From Terana coerulea (lineage: Eukaryota > Basidiomycota > Agaricomycetes > Polyporales > Phanerochaetaceae), in the NCBI GenBank assembly GCA_024811115.1, contig JAKOGH010000870.1:124001-188000 (forward strand): a stretch of DNA of 64,000 nucleotides, in the 5' to 3' direction. Numbering within the stretch: the first letter of the stretch is position 1; the number at the start of each line of letters is the position of its first letter. Below are positions 27,024 through 37,408 of the stretch, piece after piece. The notes below the pieces were generated by a model that ran no database searches, had not been told where the DNA came from, and worked only from the letters and a program-made list of their open reading frames with translations. Both the position numbers and the translations under genes were made by a program.

Positions 27024-27040
27024 AAAAAAAAAAAAAAAAA
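27024..27040 (+). repeat. Poly(A) tail of the LINE
   Basis: Seventeen consecutive A residues between the element's 3' sequence and the right target-site duplication. Confidence 0.95.
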
Positions 27041-27054
27041 GATTGTGTCGTGTA
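27041..27054 (+). repeat. Right target-site duplication of the retrotransposon
   Basis: GATTGTGTCGTGTA, matching 20706-20719. The sequence beyond it (to about 27115) continues unit 1 of the tandem duplication. Confidence 0.93.
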
Positions 27055-27170
27055 TTTTATTAACGCTCGAGCCAATAACGAGCTGGAGATACGTGTTTCC
27101 AGTTATTCATGACTCTGCGTAGCCAGCTTTGTCTGCTCGCGCAGGCATTGTCTTTCGGCGCCGCCAAATC

Positions 27171-27968
27171 ACAATGCACCCCCTTGTGTGGTTCGCAATC
27201 AAGCGTCGGAGCCCGTGCCAACGCACTCACTCGTGCGCTGAACGCTACCTCGAAGAAGCTCTTTGGTGCGTCGACTTCACCGCGCACGTCGGGCGATTAC
27301 CGTTCGTACCCCTCGGCGTTGCTAAGACGACAGCAAATCATCTCGTCGAGAGGCGGTGGGCCAGATCGATTGGACGTGGAATGAGGGGTTCGGATGGAGA
27401 GTATGAAGTGAGCGAGGGCTTCGACGAAAATCGGTTGCTTTGTAGCCAGTTAGGCTACCTACGATCTCGCTGACCGCTGGGTATCTCTGACTTGGTTCAA
27501 GGACCAGTTCGTCAAATATTATGACCGTGCAACCAGCATTGGTGAAGACTTGGCTGCTAGCGCAGTACTGTGGTCCGCCGACTTTCTTGGATTGAGTTGT
27601 AAACGATCGTGCCTTGTACCTGGTGGGTCCTTTGCCGTCTCGTGCGAGATACCTTGTGACGTTGGTCTCATTTCCAGAGTCGCACGGCAGCGCGCGAGGA
27701 GCTGCTTGACCAGGCCACAAGTCATGACGAGTGCGAGAAGCTTTATGAAGAGTCGCTGTGGTGCCTGCATGCGTTGCAGGACGATCTTCTGCAGACGGAT
27801 AACCTATTCATGGGAGAAGACCGGACCACGATTGCGACTTGGATCAAACGCACGAAGCTACGACTTGTAAGATGCCGTGTTCATATGAAGATGACCGACC
27901 GGGAACGCTTGAAGAACACGCGCCTCGACCGAAACCTCGACGATGTTCACCACGACCCCGCACCATAG
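27171..27968 (+). pseudogene. Truncated ATG1 copy (3' part only)
   Basis: Matches the ATG1 linker ([32 protein letters not shown]) and the C-terminal exons ([33 protein letters not shown]). The kinase domain is absent because the duplication starts inside a later exon. The exon encoding the [13 protein letters not shown] region is deleted: LDVE is followed almost directly by [12 protein letters not shown]. The final Trp codon of the PAPWDAA motif is TAG at 27966-27968. Without a kinase domain or promoter it is not expected to make a working product. Confidence 0.9.
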
Positions 27969-28966
27969 GATGCCGCAAACTACGAGCATTCTCGTCTCGA
28001 GCTCATCACTAAGAGTCCACGATGTACTATCCACGGACTGACACTTAGCCGTCTCACCGCACATCCTTCTGTATAATCCTTTCCGCGTTCCCTTCTTCTC
28101 ACATCGATTCCACCCGATATTCGTGGGCTGGAATGGACCAATACCATCTACTTCGTTGTATGTGCACTATCTAATATGTACCGCGCTGTACTATAGTCTC
28201 ATTCCACATTTGCACCACTATTCGCCACGCTCGGTTAGCACGCTGTAAATTACACAATTCATTTTCTGCCTGTATATAACAACCTCGTTTATGAGTCCAA
28301 GCGGTGTTGCGTGAGGCGAGTTTCAGCCAGCTCCCGAAGCCTTGTCTGCCTGCGCGCTTAGGTTTCTCGTATCCTCCCTCATACCACCGCCACCGTCGAC
28401 CATCTACCGCTTGCGTCCTGCTGCTTTCTGCATGAGCCTGGAGCTCATATTCACCACTCAGCTTGCCTCTCGAAACGCTCATGCTCTGTGAGACCTTGAT
28501 GTTGGAATTCTTCCACGGTGAAATGGCAATGGCCCTCGTCAAAAGGTTTCAAATTCCTCCGTCGACTAGCCTGCATGGAAGGCACCGTGCACCTTGATTG
28601 CGGTGATGAGATGTTTTCGTGACTCTGTGGGTTCTTTTTCGTCGCTCCTCGCGGCGCTGCTGCTGATGAATCCTCTCCAGAGACGTACGCGTCCCCCTAC
28701 TGTCGCCTGCCGCGCTGAAGTTGGCCATCATGAAGCGAGACACGGAGTCTTCTACTTTCCTTGAGGAATAACGATAGGGCTTCCAGTGTCATCACTTGTG
28801 ACGCGCATCCGACGGGTAGGGCCTGGAGATAGCAGATGGCGTTTGAGCAACCAAACACTATAGCAGCGGATTAGTACAAGTTTGTGGCCTCTCATACGCC
28901 GATCTGTCCTGCTCATGTCGCCATGTCCCCAACCGCCAAGTCATGTGGTTTCTCTGTCTCCCAGTG
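27969..28966. other. Intergenic region of duplication unit 2
   Basis: Diverged copy of 17522-18470. No gene recognised. Confidence 0.55.
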
Positions 28967-28973
28967 TATAAAA
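28967..28973 (+). promoter_or_regulatory. TATA box of aldo/keto reductase copy 3
   Basis: TATAAAA about 75 bases before the ATG at 29043, conserved with copy 2. Confidence 0.6.
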
Positions 28974-29042
28974 TCCTCAGCCTCTCGTGGAAGATATCAT
29001 GCCCTCCTCTATCCTTACTTCCACCTCAACACACGACGCAGC

Positions 29043-30465
29043 ATGAGTCTCTGGGCTTCCCTCCTGAACCTGCCACCAAGCTCGGCCGCCATCGCCAGCT
29101 CGCACCTCTCGCAGGTGTACATGTGTCGCCCATCCAGCTTGGTGCGATGAGCATTGGCGACAAGTGGGCATCGTTGGGCATGGGTGCGATGGACAAGGAG
29201 AGCAGCTTCAAGTTGCTTGACGCGTTCTACGAGGCTGGGGGCAACTTCATCGACACTGCAAACAACTAGTAAGTCGTCAATATCCTGTTCTATTGTACGG
29301 CGTGCTTACGTTGCATCAGCCAGGACGAGTCGTCCGAGGAGTTTATCGGTGAATGGATGGAGAAGCGCAATATTCGCAACCAAATAGTTCTTGCCACGAA
29401 GGTCAGCCAACATTATTTCAGAATCTCTGCATCATCGCGTTAAAATTAGCTTAGTATACCACGAACTACAAGCGCGGCGCACCGCCGGACGAGATTGCCC
29501 AGAAGACGCAATTTGTTGGGAACAACATCAAGTCGCTGCACAACTCTGTCAACGACTCGCTCCGGAAGCTGCGGACCGACTACATCGACATCCTTTACGT
29601 CCACTGGTGGGACTACATGACCGGCATCGAGGAAGTCATGAACGGCCTCCACAACCTCGTCACCCAGGGCAAGGTGCTGTACCTCGGCATCTCGGACACG
29701 CCGGCGTGGGTCGTGTCGAAGGCCAACACATACGCGCGCATGAGTGGCAAGACGCCGTTTGTCATCTATCAGGGCGCGTGGAGCATCCTCGAGCGCGACT
29801 TCGAGCGCGATATCCTGCCTATGGCTCTGCATGAAGGTACGTGTGTGTGTCGCGGTCCAGCGGGTCCCGAATTGAACGGCATTCTGCATATAGGTATGGC
29901 ACTGGCTCCATGGAATGTGCTCGCTGCCGGCAGAATTCGCACGGATGCAGAGGAGCAGACGCGTATCGAGTCAGGTGAAAATGGGCGGACTATATTTAAA
30001 GACTGGAAGCGCTCCGAACACGAACGTAAGGTATGCCTAGAGCTCGAGAAGGTCGCGAAGGAGATCGGTGCGAAGCACATCACCTCGGGTAAGTAAGGAT
30101 ATTTAGAGTCGTGAGCAACTTGATAACCTTTATCCTGTAGTTGCTATCGCGTATCTCATGCAGAAAGCTCCATACGTCTTCCCCGTCCTCGGCGGCCGTA
30201 AGATCGAGCATTTATACGCCAACATTGAGGCGCTCGATATCTCGCTCAGTCCGGAGCAAATCAAGACTCTCGACGACATTGTGCCTTTCGACAAAGGCTT
30301 CCCATTTAATAACTTCGTGAGTTGCATATTGCTCGCATTGATCTACAGGCCGATTAAATGTACATGGCACAGGGCGATGGTTCGGATATCGGGAGATTAT
30401 ACAAGTCCGGGGGTCACTTCGACAAGTGGCCTGCTCCTCAGCCTATTCGTCCCCGCCGCACATAG
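29043..30465 (+). CDS. Aldo/keto reductase, aryl-alcohol-dehydrogenase type, copy 3 (one frame break near the start)
   Basis: Near-identical sister of copy 2, with the same exons and splice sites and all four tetrad residues: Asp in NFIDTANN, Tyr in the next exon, Lys in VLATK, His in LYVHWWDYM. Changes cluster at few sites, for example [33 protein letters not shown] and a C-terminal exon starting [15 protein letters not shown]. Just after the start, MSLWA is followed by a one-base shift (29053-29058): adding a base gives [15 protein letters not shown], the copy-2-like sequence. The shift is either an assembly indel or a disabling mutation. The stop is at 30463-30465. Since the gene's own TATA box is kept and the remaining codons are clean, a working gene is the likelier reading. 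The NGY codons differ (NNY here), beside the tetrad Tyr. Confidence 0.85.
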
Positions 30466-31314
30466 GCATGTAAAACACATCCTTGCAACTACAATGTAAA
30501 TCAAAAGGAACAATGCAGGGAATACCAGTGGATAACTATAAGACGGTTTGCCATACGCAACTAATGTGGGGCTCGTAGGAACAAATCAGAGTGTAAAATT
30601 CTCTCCCCTTTCACTGAGCTCGCTCCAAACCGTCTCTTTGACAATACTACTAACAGACTCATCAGAACGCGTCTCAACACATTCGGGTTGAAGTGAGCTG
30701 GCGTTAGTAGGCTGCGCCGCTGCGGTACGGAATACCTTAGAATGGCTCGGTCTGTTCTCTCGCTCCTGCTCAGCTCATGAATGCCAGAGTTATGGCTATC
30801 ACATTTGTTAATCGACAGGTCATTACGATAAGTGGCTTTCACAACAGATCATAAATGGTTTACCAGATAGCTAAGACAGTAAGTATTCAAAGAGCGTACT
30901 TAACTAGGCTAGCACGACACGCTGGAGTATGTGGGACAACCCATCGTGCTTGAATAGAGGTACTAACCGCACGGCAAGTCTGAGCAGAGTACGAAAAAAA
31001 GGCTATCATTTTCTTGGAAAAGAAATATTTGCAGGCCATCAAAAATAGCAATGGGATACATCCGGCTTTCTGCTGGCGCACTACGGCTACAGACATCCTT
31101 GTCAGAGATGAGCGAAGTGCGACTGGCTCTGAGCGCTGCATGGGGATTTTGTGGCGCTCGGCAATCACCTCGTGGTGGATATCGCCGGGACTAATCGCAT
31201 TCGCTCAATGGAGCCGACTTCAACTTAGCCCTCAATTTTGCGCAACATGACCTAGCGGATTGCGTCATATATTCGGACAACGTTCGAAACAGTACCGAGT
31301 TGGGACATGCGCGT
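30466..31314. other. 3' flank of aldo/keto reductase copy 3
   Basis: Diverged copy of 19976-20705. Contains the unoccupied counterpart of the LINE insertion site near 31254-31266. No gene recognised. Confidence 0.55.
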
Positions 31315-32845
31315 TCAGTGATTCATAATTCTGAATAACCAACATTTACAGGTACACCATGATATTGCACTTGTCGGGTTCTCAGTCCACCAAGATACAA
31401 CGCACTCATCTGGCGGGCAAAACGAGTCAATAATCCTCTGAGAATCAAGGCCGTGATGGTTGTTCTCCTCCATGAGTTTCGCCCAGTCGATACCTAGAAA
31501 TGCTGAGCCCGTAAGAGCTTGAAGGACGTCAGGTCGGTCCAAAGCTTCAATTCGGTGAAGGTGAGCTGGGTTTTTGACATTTTCATAAACATGCAGATGT
31601 AATGGCCATTCGTTAGAACGCCCAATCCGGTTTCATGAAAATGTAATTTGCCCCATATCTGTCCCAGTAGGGTTAAGTAATTACGTAACTCGGAACCATA
31701 CGGTAAACAGAGTTGTACCTGTTTGAGTAGCTTCTCTTCAGAAGAAGTACCAGTCCAAGCAAACGCGCCAGTCTTGTGCTGGGTAACTTCGGTTGTAAAT
31801 AGGGACTCAAATCGTATGTTGGTAAGTCCCTCCAGGTACTTGACTTCTACCACAGCACCATACGTCATCTGGTTTGGGTCTCTGGATAATAAGAAATCCG
31901 GAAAACCAGCTCTCTTCCTTGCCGGCCCATTCGACGTACCGTGCATGGTATGAATCGATCGTAGCCAGACAGGATAGAAACCGCTTGCAGGTTCAGGACC
32001 CCATGTACCTTTGTCCCGGGTCGCCTCAGTGAGCGCATTGCTGACTTGGTTGCTGTACCGAGTCTACAAGTCAACATAGTGCTGTCGTGTTAATACCCCG
32101 ACCAACAAGAAAGAGATGAACACAACTTGTAGGAGAAGATTGACGAATTGCAGCACCTGGGTCCTAAACTCGTCCTGAACGGCTAATTCGCAGTTTGCCA
32201 GTGCCGGATTGGGTTTCAACAAATGGCCTTTGAACGAATTCTTGAGTGCACTTATCGCCTGTCGCTGCTGGACATGATCAGGTAGTGGAAGTATGTTCAG
32301 CTGCGTATTCCAGGTATTCAGCGCTGGACGGCCATCAACGGGCGCCATGGAGGGGCACTCCCACAAAGATCCAGGCGGAAAACCGACTCCGCATAGTCTT
32401 TCAACCGTAGCCAAAGCTTGACACACTGTTTGATGTCTGCCAGCTTCACATCGCTAGCCAAGTTCTTGATCGCTCCTGGGGTTTCGGTCATTGATGTCCT
32501 TGTGCGGAGGGGCGTTACTCTGAGAGGCCTGCATCTAAACTCAAGGGGTTGAGGGAGGGCGTCCGAGTAGAGGTCAGGAGCGTCAGGGAAAGGCAACTGA
32601 GGCCCAATCCCCGAGATGGGGTTGTCCGGCAGGTGTAGCAGCAGGAGTAGATTGACGATACAGGCGATTTGGTAGATATAGAAAAGGGCAGGCCTGTTCT
32701 GGAGGCTTTTGGGCCGGAGGTTGTGGCTCTTCAGGTTGCGGCGGACCCTTGGAAGGCCTCGGGGTGGCAGAGGTGGCAGTCGTGTAGGTTTTGCATCCGG
32801 GTTCTGTACAGAGGAAGGAGCGGAGGGTACAGAATGTGAGCTCAT
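31315..32845 (-). CDS. Hypothetical protein with a PD-(D/E)XK-like signature
   Basis: No family name recognised. The start at 32845 opens a Pro-rich N-terminus (PTRLPPLPPRGLPRVRR). A hydrophobic stretch (YIYQIACIVNLLLLLHL) may be a membrane segment or part of an intron. Downstream, ALKNSFKGHLLKPNPALANC joins across an intron (donor after NLLLQ) to TRYSNQVSNALTEATRDKGT, then GFPDFLLSRDPNQMTYGA and VVEVKYLEG. The spacing F-P-D, about 15 residues, then E-V-K resembles the catalytic core of PD-(D/E)XK nucleases. After it come LLGQIWGKLHFHETGLG and TNGHYICMFMK, beta-rich and well conserved in feel. Near 31537-31541 a missing G breaks the frame before DRPDVLQALTGSAFLGIDWA. The stop at 31315 lies inside the right end of the tandem duplication. 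Function is unknown and the nuclease reading is inference. Confidence 0.55.
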
Positions 32846-33547
32846 GGCGTAGCGACAAACGCAGGAGGGGTATGTGGGGCGAAGAGACGAACGTTTGTGG
32901 ACGTTTCAGTAAACTCACGCTGTTAATTTATAGCCACCTGGCATATAAACAAAAGCCTAGTTCGGTTCATCGGAGTTCACAGCATCTATCACATGCAGCT
33001 GGTGGCCATTTGGTGGCCACTACCAAGCCATAAAATGAGGGTGAATGTTCTGAAGGAAATGTACCTCTCTGTGATCAATGCGGCGTGAGTGAGCATAGAT
33101 CTATTTAGAGCGAAACTCTGCACCGCAGCAAATACACAGAATATGCCCACCAGAGCTCAATAAAGTGACAGGCCAGCATGTAGACTTTGGCAAGGATGAC
33201 TCAGCTTGTGGGCAGGCCACCTCCGACCGGCCGACAGGCAGGCAATGTTGAACAGAAAGGAGCGCTCAAGTTGATGGCCCACCACGGTCACGTGCATGCT
33301 GTATTCAAATCAATATTCAGCTCAGCGGCCTCAGCCTGACTGAAGGCTATTACAGGCCACCTCGGCCGCCTCCGGGGGTACAAAATGCAACAGAAGGACA
33401 AGGGACTTATTGTCTGCTCGCGCATGCGTTGTCTCTTCGTGGATAGCATTGTCCTGCCTTGCCCAGGGTGATTTCGACTTCGAGCACTCGTTTGGCGCAT
33501 TTGTATCGAATTTTTCACTGTGACGAGCCAACCTCTCTCCTGCAATC
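32846..33547. other. Divergent intergenic region
   Basis: Promoter space between the PD-(D/E)XK-like gene and the first kinase-like gene. Nothing further seen. Confidence 0.5.
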
Positions 33548-34721
33548 ATGGCCTCCCGAACATCTCGCAGCAGATTGTGAGTGTTGAATCCGTTTAGTTG
33601 GATTGCGCTAACATATGCTTTTAGGCTCCAAATGCAATCACCTCCGTTGTGGTGCCCGGTGTGAGATCCAATAGACTGAATCTTGACATTTCCTTCGCGA
33701 AGGGCAGAGGGATCCGTAACGAACGTTTACTCTATCACAAAAGCTCTAACAAGATGAGAGGCCCTCGCCACCTCCCCTCCCGTCGACGACTTTGCCAGCA
33801 GCTGAAAATCTCAAGCTGCAACTTCGCCTCGGAGCTCAGCTAGGGCGTGGCAGCTCCGGCCTTGTGTATGAGGGCTTTCGTCGATCCAGATGGCTCGACA
33901 GCTCTTTGCAAACCACTCCCGGCCTACCGCCTCTGGTTGCAAAAAGTCTCTTATCGAGGACGCATGTCGGGCTTGCTCACGATGCCTACTACTACGATCA
34001 GCTACTTCCGGTGCAAGGCGTCTCCATTGCTCACTGCTACGGCTATTTTTCCGCCCGAAGTCTCACCGGACGTGTCTCCGATCAAGCAGGGGCTCAGAGG
34101 ATGATTCTGAGACAGCCATGCAACTGGCCTACTCTTATTACCACAGAGATTTTGATGAGGGCAACGACAACGACAATGACGACGACAAAGTCGAAGGAGA
34201 AACACTTACAGAAGCTGGACTCTGCTCAGGGAGGCCTTTCCATGGGCAGAGCCTGAGCCTGTAGACACCGACTTTCGGAAAACCAAAGAACCGCCTAACG
34301 TTGTTTCCATCCTGATCCTAGAGCGTCTGGGAGACTTTTCTTCCTATGCATGTGGAACTTCCTCAAGACCTCATGTAAGTGGCTCGCCCCTTCTCCGCAG
34401 CTGTTTCTACAAGCTTACAGCCAATGTCTGGAACGTTAGAGATGACGTGCATGATATTTACGCCGATCTTGTGTACATGCGCATCTATCCTCAAGACATT
34501 CGTTACTCCAACATCCTCAGTGCACCTCCGTCGCCACCCGGTTTCCCTGGTTTAGTCTGCCCATTCCACGAGCGCGTTCATCAGTGGCGCGTCATCGACT
34601 TCGATCGCGCACAGGAAACCAACATGTGGCCAACAGCACGCTTACTCCGTCGAGTTGTGGCTGGAGCAAATTCTGCCTCATCTTCGGTATGGAGGCTATT
34701 ACAACCCGGGAGGACTTTTGA
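33548..34721 (+). CDS. Protein-kinase-like gene, tandem copy A (several frame breaks)
   Basis: First of three tandem, co-linear genes with a divergent protein-kinase fold. Elements in order are the glycine loop LRLGAQLGRGSSGLVYEGF, the lysine strand (LVAK, frame broken just after it near 33945), and AHDAYYYDQLLPVQGVS then HCYGYF. A Glu/Asp-rich insert follows, then the hinge (LERLGDF). After an intron near 34376-34440 come the catalytic-loop equivalent DIRYSNILSAP, with Asp and Asn spaced as in HRDLKPEN, and VIDFDRAQE replacing DFG. Frame changes lie near 33780, 33945, 34080-34110, 34330, 34645 and 34710. Removing one G at the last makes the end PEDF-stop, as in copy C. This number is higher than in neighbouring genes, so copy A may be a true pseudogene. 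Confidence 0.6.
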
Positions 34722-35039
34722 CCCAGTCGCTCCGACTCATCCAGAATTGTACCTCTCGTAGATGCGATGTTTATTGTGTGCGTGTATATTCGCTGCCATG
34801 ACAGATAGCCCATCTATGCGGCTGGGTTTGGGCGGTGTTTCTCACCATGGAGAATTAATATTATTCACCATCCTTGAAGCCTCTGATGGGAATGAGCTCA
34901 AGAATGCCAACCCGAGCGTTACATGGTGGTGTTACCATGACCAGTCACCATCAGTCACAACAGTGTTGATTCCGAGTGACTGAGAGTCATCTCGTAACTC
35001 TACCAGACTCTACCTCCATTCATCAGCGACACCAAGTCC
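34722..35039. other. Spacer between kinase-like copies A and B
   Basis: No gene recognised. Confidence 0.5.
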
Positions 35040-35777
35040 CCTCAACAGATTGTGAGTGCCGAGAACAACTCGGAGCTGCATGAATCTTACTCATGCTGTG
35101 TAAAGACTTCGAACGTGAATTGCTTCTGCTACCATCCCTGCTGTACATATCATGAACGGGATGCCTATGCAGCTCTCCTTCGCCAGAGCACAAGGGATCC
35201 GCATCAGACGGCTTCTTTTCCGTGAAAACTCCAAAGAAATGAGAGGCCCGGCTCCACCCCCAGCTCTGTCCGCAGTACTGCCTCCCACCGGCGACTTGGA
35301 AGCTGAAACTTTATCTCGGTAAATGGTTGGGGCAGCGGCAGCTCAGGTCTTGTTTTTGAGGCATTTGTTGATTCCAATGGTGCTGACCCTTCCTTGCTCA
35401 GCTCACCTGGGCTACCACCTTTAGTCACAAAAATCTCCTATCGAAGACGCAGTGTCACCCTCAGCGCATGATGCATACTATTACGACCACTTGCTGCCCC
35501 TGCAAGGCGTCTCCATCGCTCGTTGTTATGGCTACTTCTCTGCCAAGGTCTCGTTTGATATTTCGCCCGTCAGGCGAAGGTCCAAGAGTGGCTCCGAGAC
35601 TGAAGTGGATCTCACTTACCCGCATCATCACTCAGATCCAGAATCTGACAAAGAGGATCAGGACGAAGAACTGGAGGAAGTCAGTTCTGAAGATAGCTTG
35701 GAGGACATCCCCGTTCTTGTGTCTGAGCCTGTTGACACAGAATTTCAAGAAGTCCAAGAGCCACCTAGTCTACATTC

Positions 35778-35815
35778 AAACTGGGGGTCTTCTGAGGAGG
35801 GTCCCGGAGTTTGAA
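35778..35815 (+). repeat. Left arm of a perfect 38-bp inverted repeat
   Basis: Begins AAACTGGGGGTCTTCTGAGG and is the exact reverse complement of 36294-36331. Confidence 0.9.
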
Positions 35816-36293
35816 ACGGCACGTCAGGCATTGCCTGGCCATCACGGCAACCACGTGGAAGGTTCAGAAGAAGACCGTCTAGGCTGCAGGCTGCACGACG
35901 TGTCCGACTTCAAAGCTGCAAAGCTTTTCGTAAGCAACTTGAACTAAATAGCTCATATATATACCGTGTATCTGGCAGGTCTTGTAGCTTGATGTCAGGG
36001 AGCACTTGGGTCAATGAAGGAACAAACAGAGGTGTGAAAAGAGGCTCGTGGAGGCAATGTGTTATGGTCCCGTATATATGAGGATGGCTGACTCCTGATC
36101 CAGTGAGAAAGTAGGAGAAAATGTATGTTTGTTACTTCGTATTACTCTGTGCGTTACGAAAGGTTGGACTTTGAAGCTGAATGTGCGAACAAAATGCTTG
36201 AGCACTGAGTAATCAGCATTACGTGCGCGCGCGGACGATGACATCGTCAGAAAACGCACTTGAGGTCCAACCCATTTCTGGCCGAGAAGCCGA

Positions 36294-36331
36294 TTCAAAC
36301 TCCGGGACCCTCCTCAGAAGACCCCCAGTTT
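36294..36331 (-). repeat. Right arm of the 38-bp inverted repeat
   Basis: Begins TTCAAACTCCGGGACCCTCC on the plus strand and is the exact reverse complement of 35778-35815. The 478 bases between the arms show no coding signal. Confidence 0.9.
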
Positions 36332-36838
36332 GGTCACAGCCTCTATATACCAAGGAACGCGGGCATCTCTTCCGACTATTTAGAAGGCTGTCCTAGAGCC
36401 TAAGAGCCACCCAGCGTTCTCTCCATCCTGATCTTGGAGCGCCTCGGCGACTTTCTCCCCATGTATGTTGAACTCTCTCAAAACCTCATGTACGTACACT
36501 TTTCCTTCACCGCTCTCTTTTCTCGAGGCTCACATTCACCCGTCGAACCCATTAGAGATGATGTTCACGACATATTTGCGGATCTAGCCTACATGCGGAT
36601 CTATCCTCAAGACATTCGCTACTCCAACATCCTCAGCGCGCCCTCGTCACCGCCTGGCCTCACGGGGCTGGTCTGTCCCTACCACCAGCGTGTTCACCAG
36701 TGGCGTGTCATCGACTTCGATCGCGCGCAGGAAACAAACATGTGGCCGACTGCCCATGCGTTCAGCGTCGCGTCATGGCTGGAACGAATCCTGCCTAACC
36801 TCCATTGGGGAGGGTATTACAATCCAGAGGATTTGTAA

Positions 36839-37408
36839 GCCACGTATATGGTATTGACCTAGTTGTTATCGCGTATATATCGCGTCTGTAATGTCATTGT
36901 GAGCCTGTTCGAGAATTTGTATGGTAGTGATACTGTCTCGTGCCTGTGCCTCAAGTGGGTCGTTTGCGATGAGACCTCGCCACAGTGACCCCCTCCCCTC
37001 CCCCTCCCTTGGATAAGCCGCATTCATAAGGTTGAAAATCGAGACTGCTCGACATTCCTCATCCCGTGCCGCGTCTTCGAGTTCGTGCGCTTGCCAGCAG
37101 GACGCTCTGCTCTCGTCTGTCTTATGGCCATTAATATTGTTGGCTTCGCATGCCACGATGACGGGGTATTTAGCGGACAACAACATGCGTCCCTGGCAAC
37201 TCCCACAGTTTCCCAACCTTGTCAACAACTTGTCAATGTGAGCTTGGGCTCTCAGATCTCAGATCTCAGATCCAGTGGCCTTGGGCGTCTACTGACGCAC
37301 ACCGTACGCGTAACTTACGAATCCCGTACTTAGCGTTTCCACTTTCGCCTGATCTACCTTCAAGCTTCAAGCTGTGGCGTGACCTGTTTGCCTGCTTCAA
37401 CGGCCATG
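36839..37408. other. Spacer between kinase-like copies B and C
   Basis: No gene recognised. A short tandem TCAGATC repeat (about three units) lies near 37253-37273. Confidence 0.5.

Larger units (their letters stand above)
20720..27040 (+). mobile_element. Non-LTR retrotransposon (LINE) with APE endonuclease, reverse transcriptase and RNase H; inactivated
   Basis: A 6.3 kb element bounded by a perfect 14-bp target-site duplication and ending in a 17-base poly(A) tail (27024-27040), which gives the plus strand as its coding strand. In order it has a 5' region with a Cys/His-rich open frame, an apurinic-type endonuclease, reverse transcriptase, RNase H, and a terminal C-x-C...H-x4-C knuckle. 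A further C-terminal extension ends at 26648, followed by a 3' untranslated tail. Domain order fits the APE and RNase H bearing lineages known in fungi (Tad1/I-like); clade assignment needs a tree. Frame changes and stops are scattered through the coding part, so it is not autonomous as written, though some breaks may be sequence errors. The target-site duplication is still perfect, so the insertion is not old. Confidence 0.93.
27171..31335. repeat. Tandem duplication, unit 2
   Basis: Co-linear with unit 1 from the ATG1 linker exon (AATGCACCCCCTTGTGTGG at the left end) through reductase copy 3 to about 31335. There, CGGATTGCGTCATATATTC matches the LINE target region of unit 1 and AGTGATTCATAATTCTG matches 27093-27112. 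No retrotransposon is present at this matching point. Confidence 0.85.
35769..36401. mobile_element. Putative small non-autonomous insertion (MITE-like) with internal inverted repeat
   Basis: The insert interrupts kinase-like copy B. It is flanked by a 13-bp direct repeat with one mismatch (35756-35768 and 36402-36414), consistent with a target-site duplication or with repeat-mediated insertion. Inside it a perfect 38-bp inverted repeat (35778-35815 and 36294-36331) lies near but not at the ends, about 9 and 70 bases in. No transposase frame is visible. The class is not assignable by eye. Confidence 0.5.
35040..36838 (+). pseudogene. Protein-kinase-like gene, tandem copy B, split by a 633-bp insertion
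   Basis: Same architecture as copies A and C. The 5' part reads RGPAPPPALSAVLPPTGD, then (after a frame break near 35310) a glycine-loop stretch SSGLVFEAF, then PPLVTKISYRRR, where the usual VAK is VTK. AHDAYYYDHLLPLQGVS and RCYGYFSAK follow, and a long acidic insert. The coding stops at EVQEPPS, where 35769-36401 intervenes, and resumes with EPPSVLSILILERLGDFLPM. After an intron it continues with DVHDIFADLAYMRIYPQDIR, YSNILSAPSSPPG, VIDFDRAQE and GGYYNPEDL, with the stop at 36838. Without the insertion the two halves fit the family at the repeated AAGAGCCACC(C/T)AG site. No clear ATG was found at the 5' end. Confidence 0.65.
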
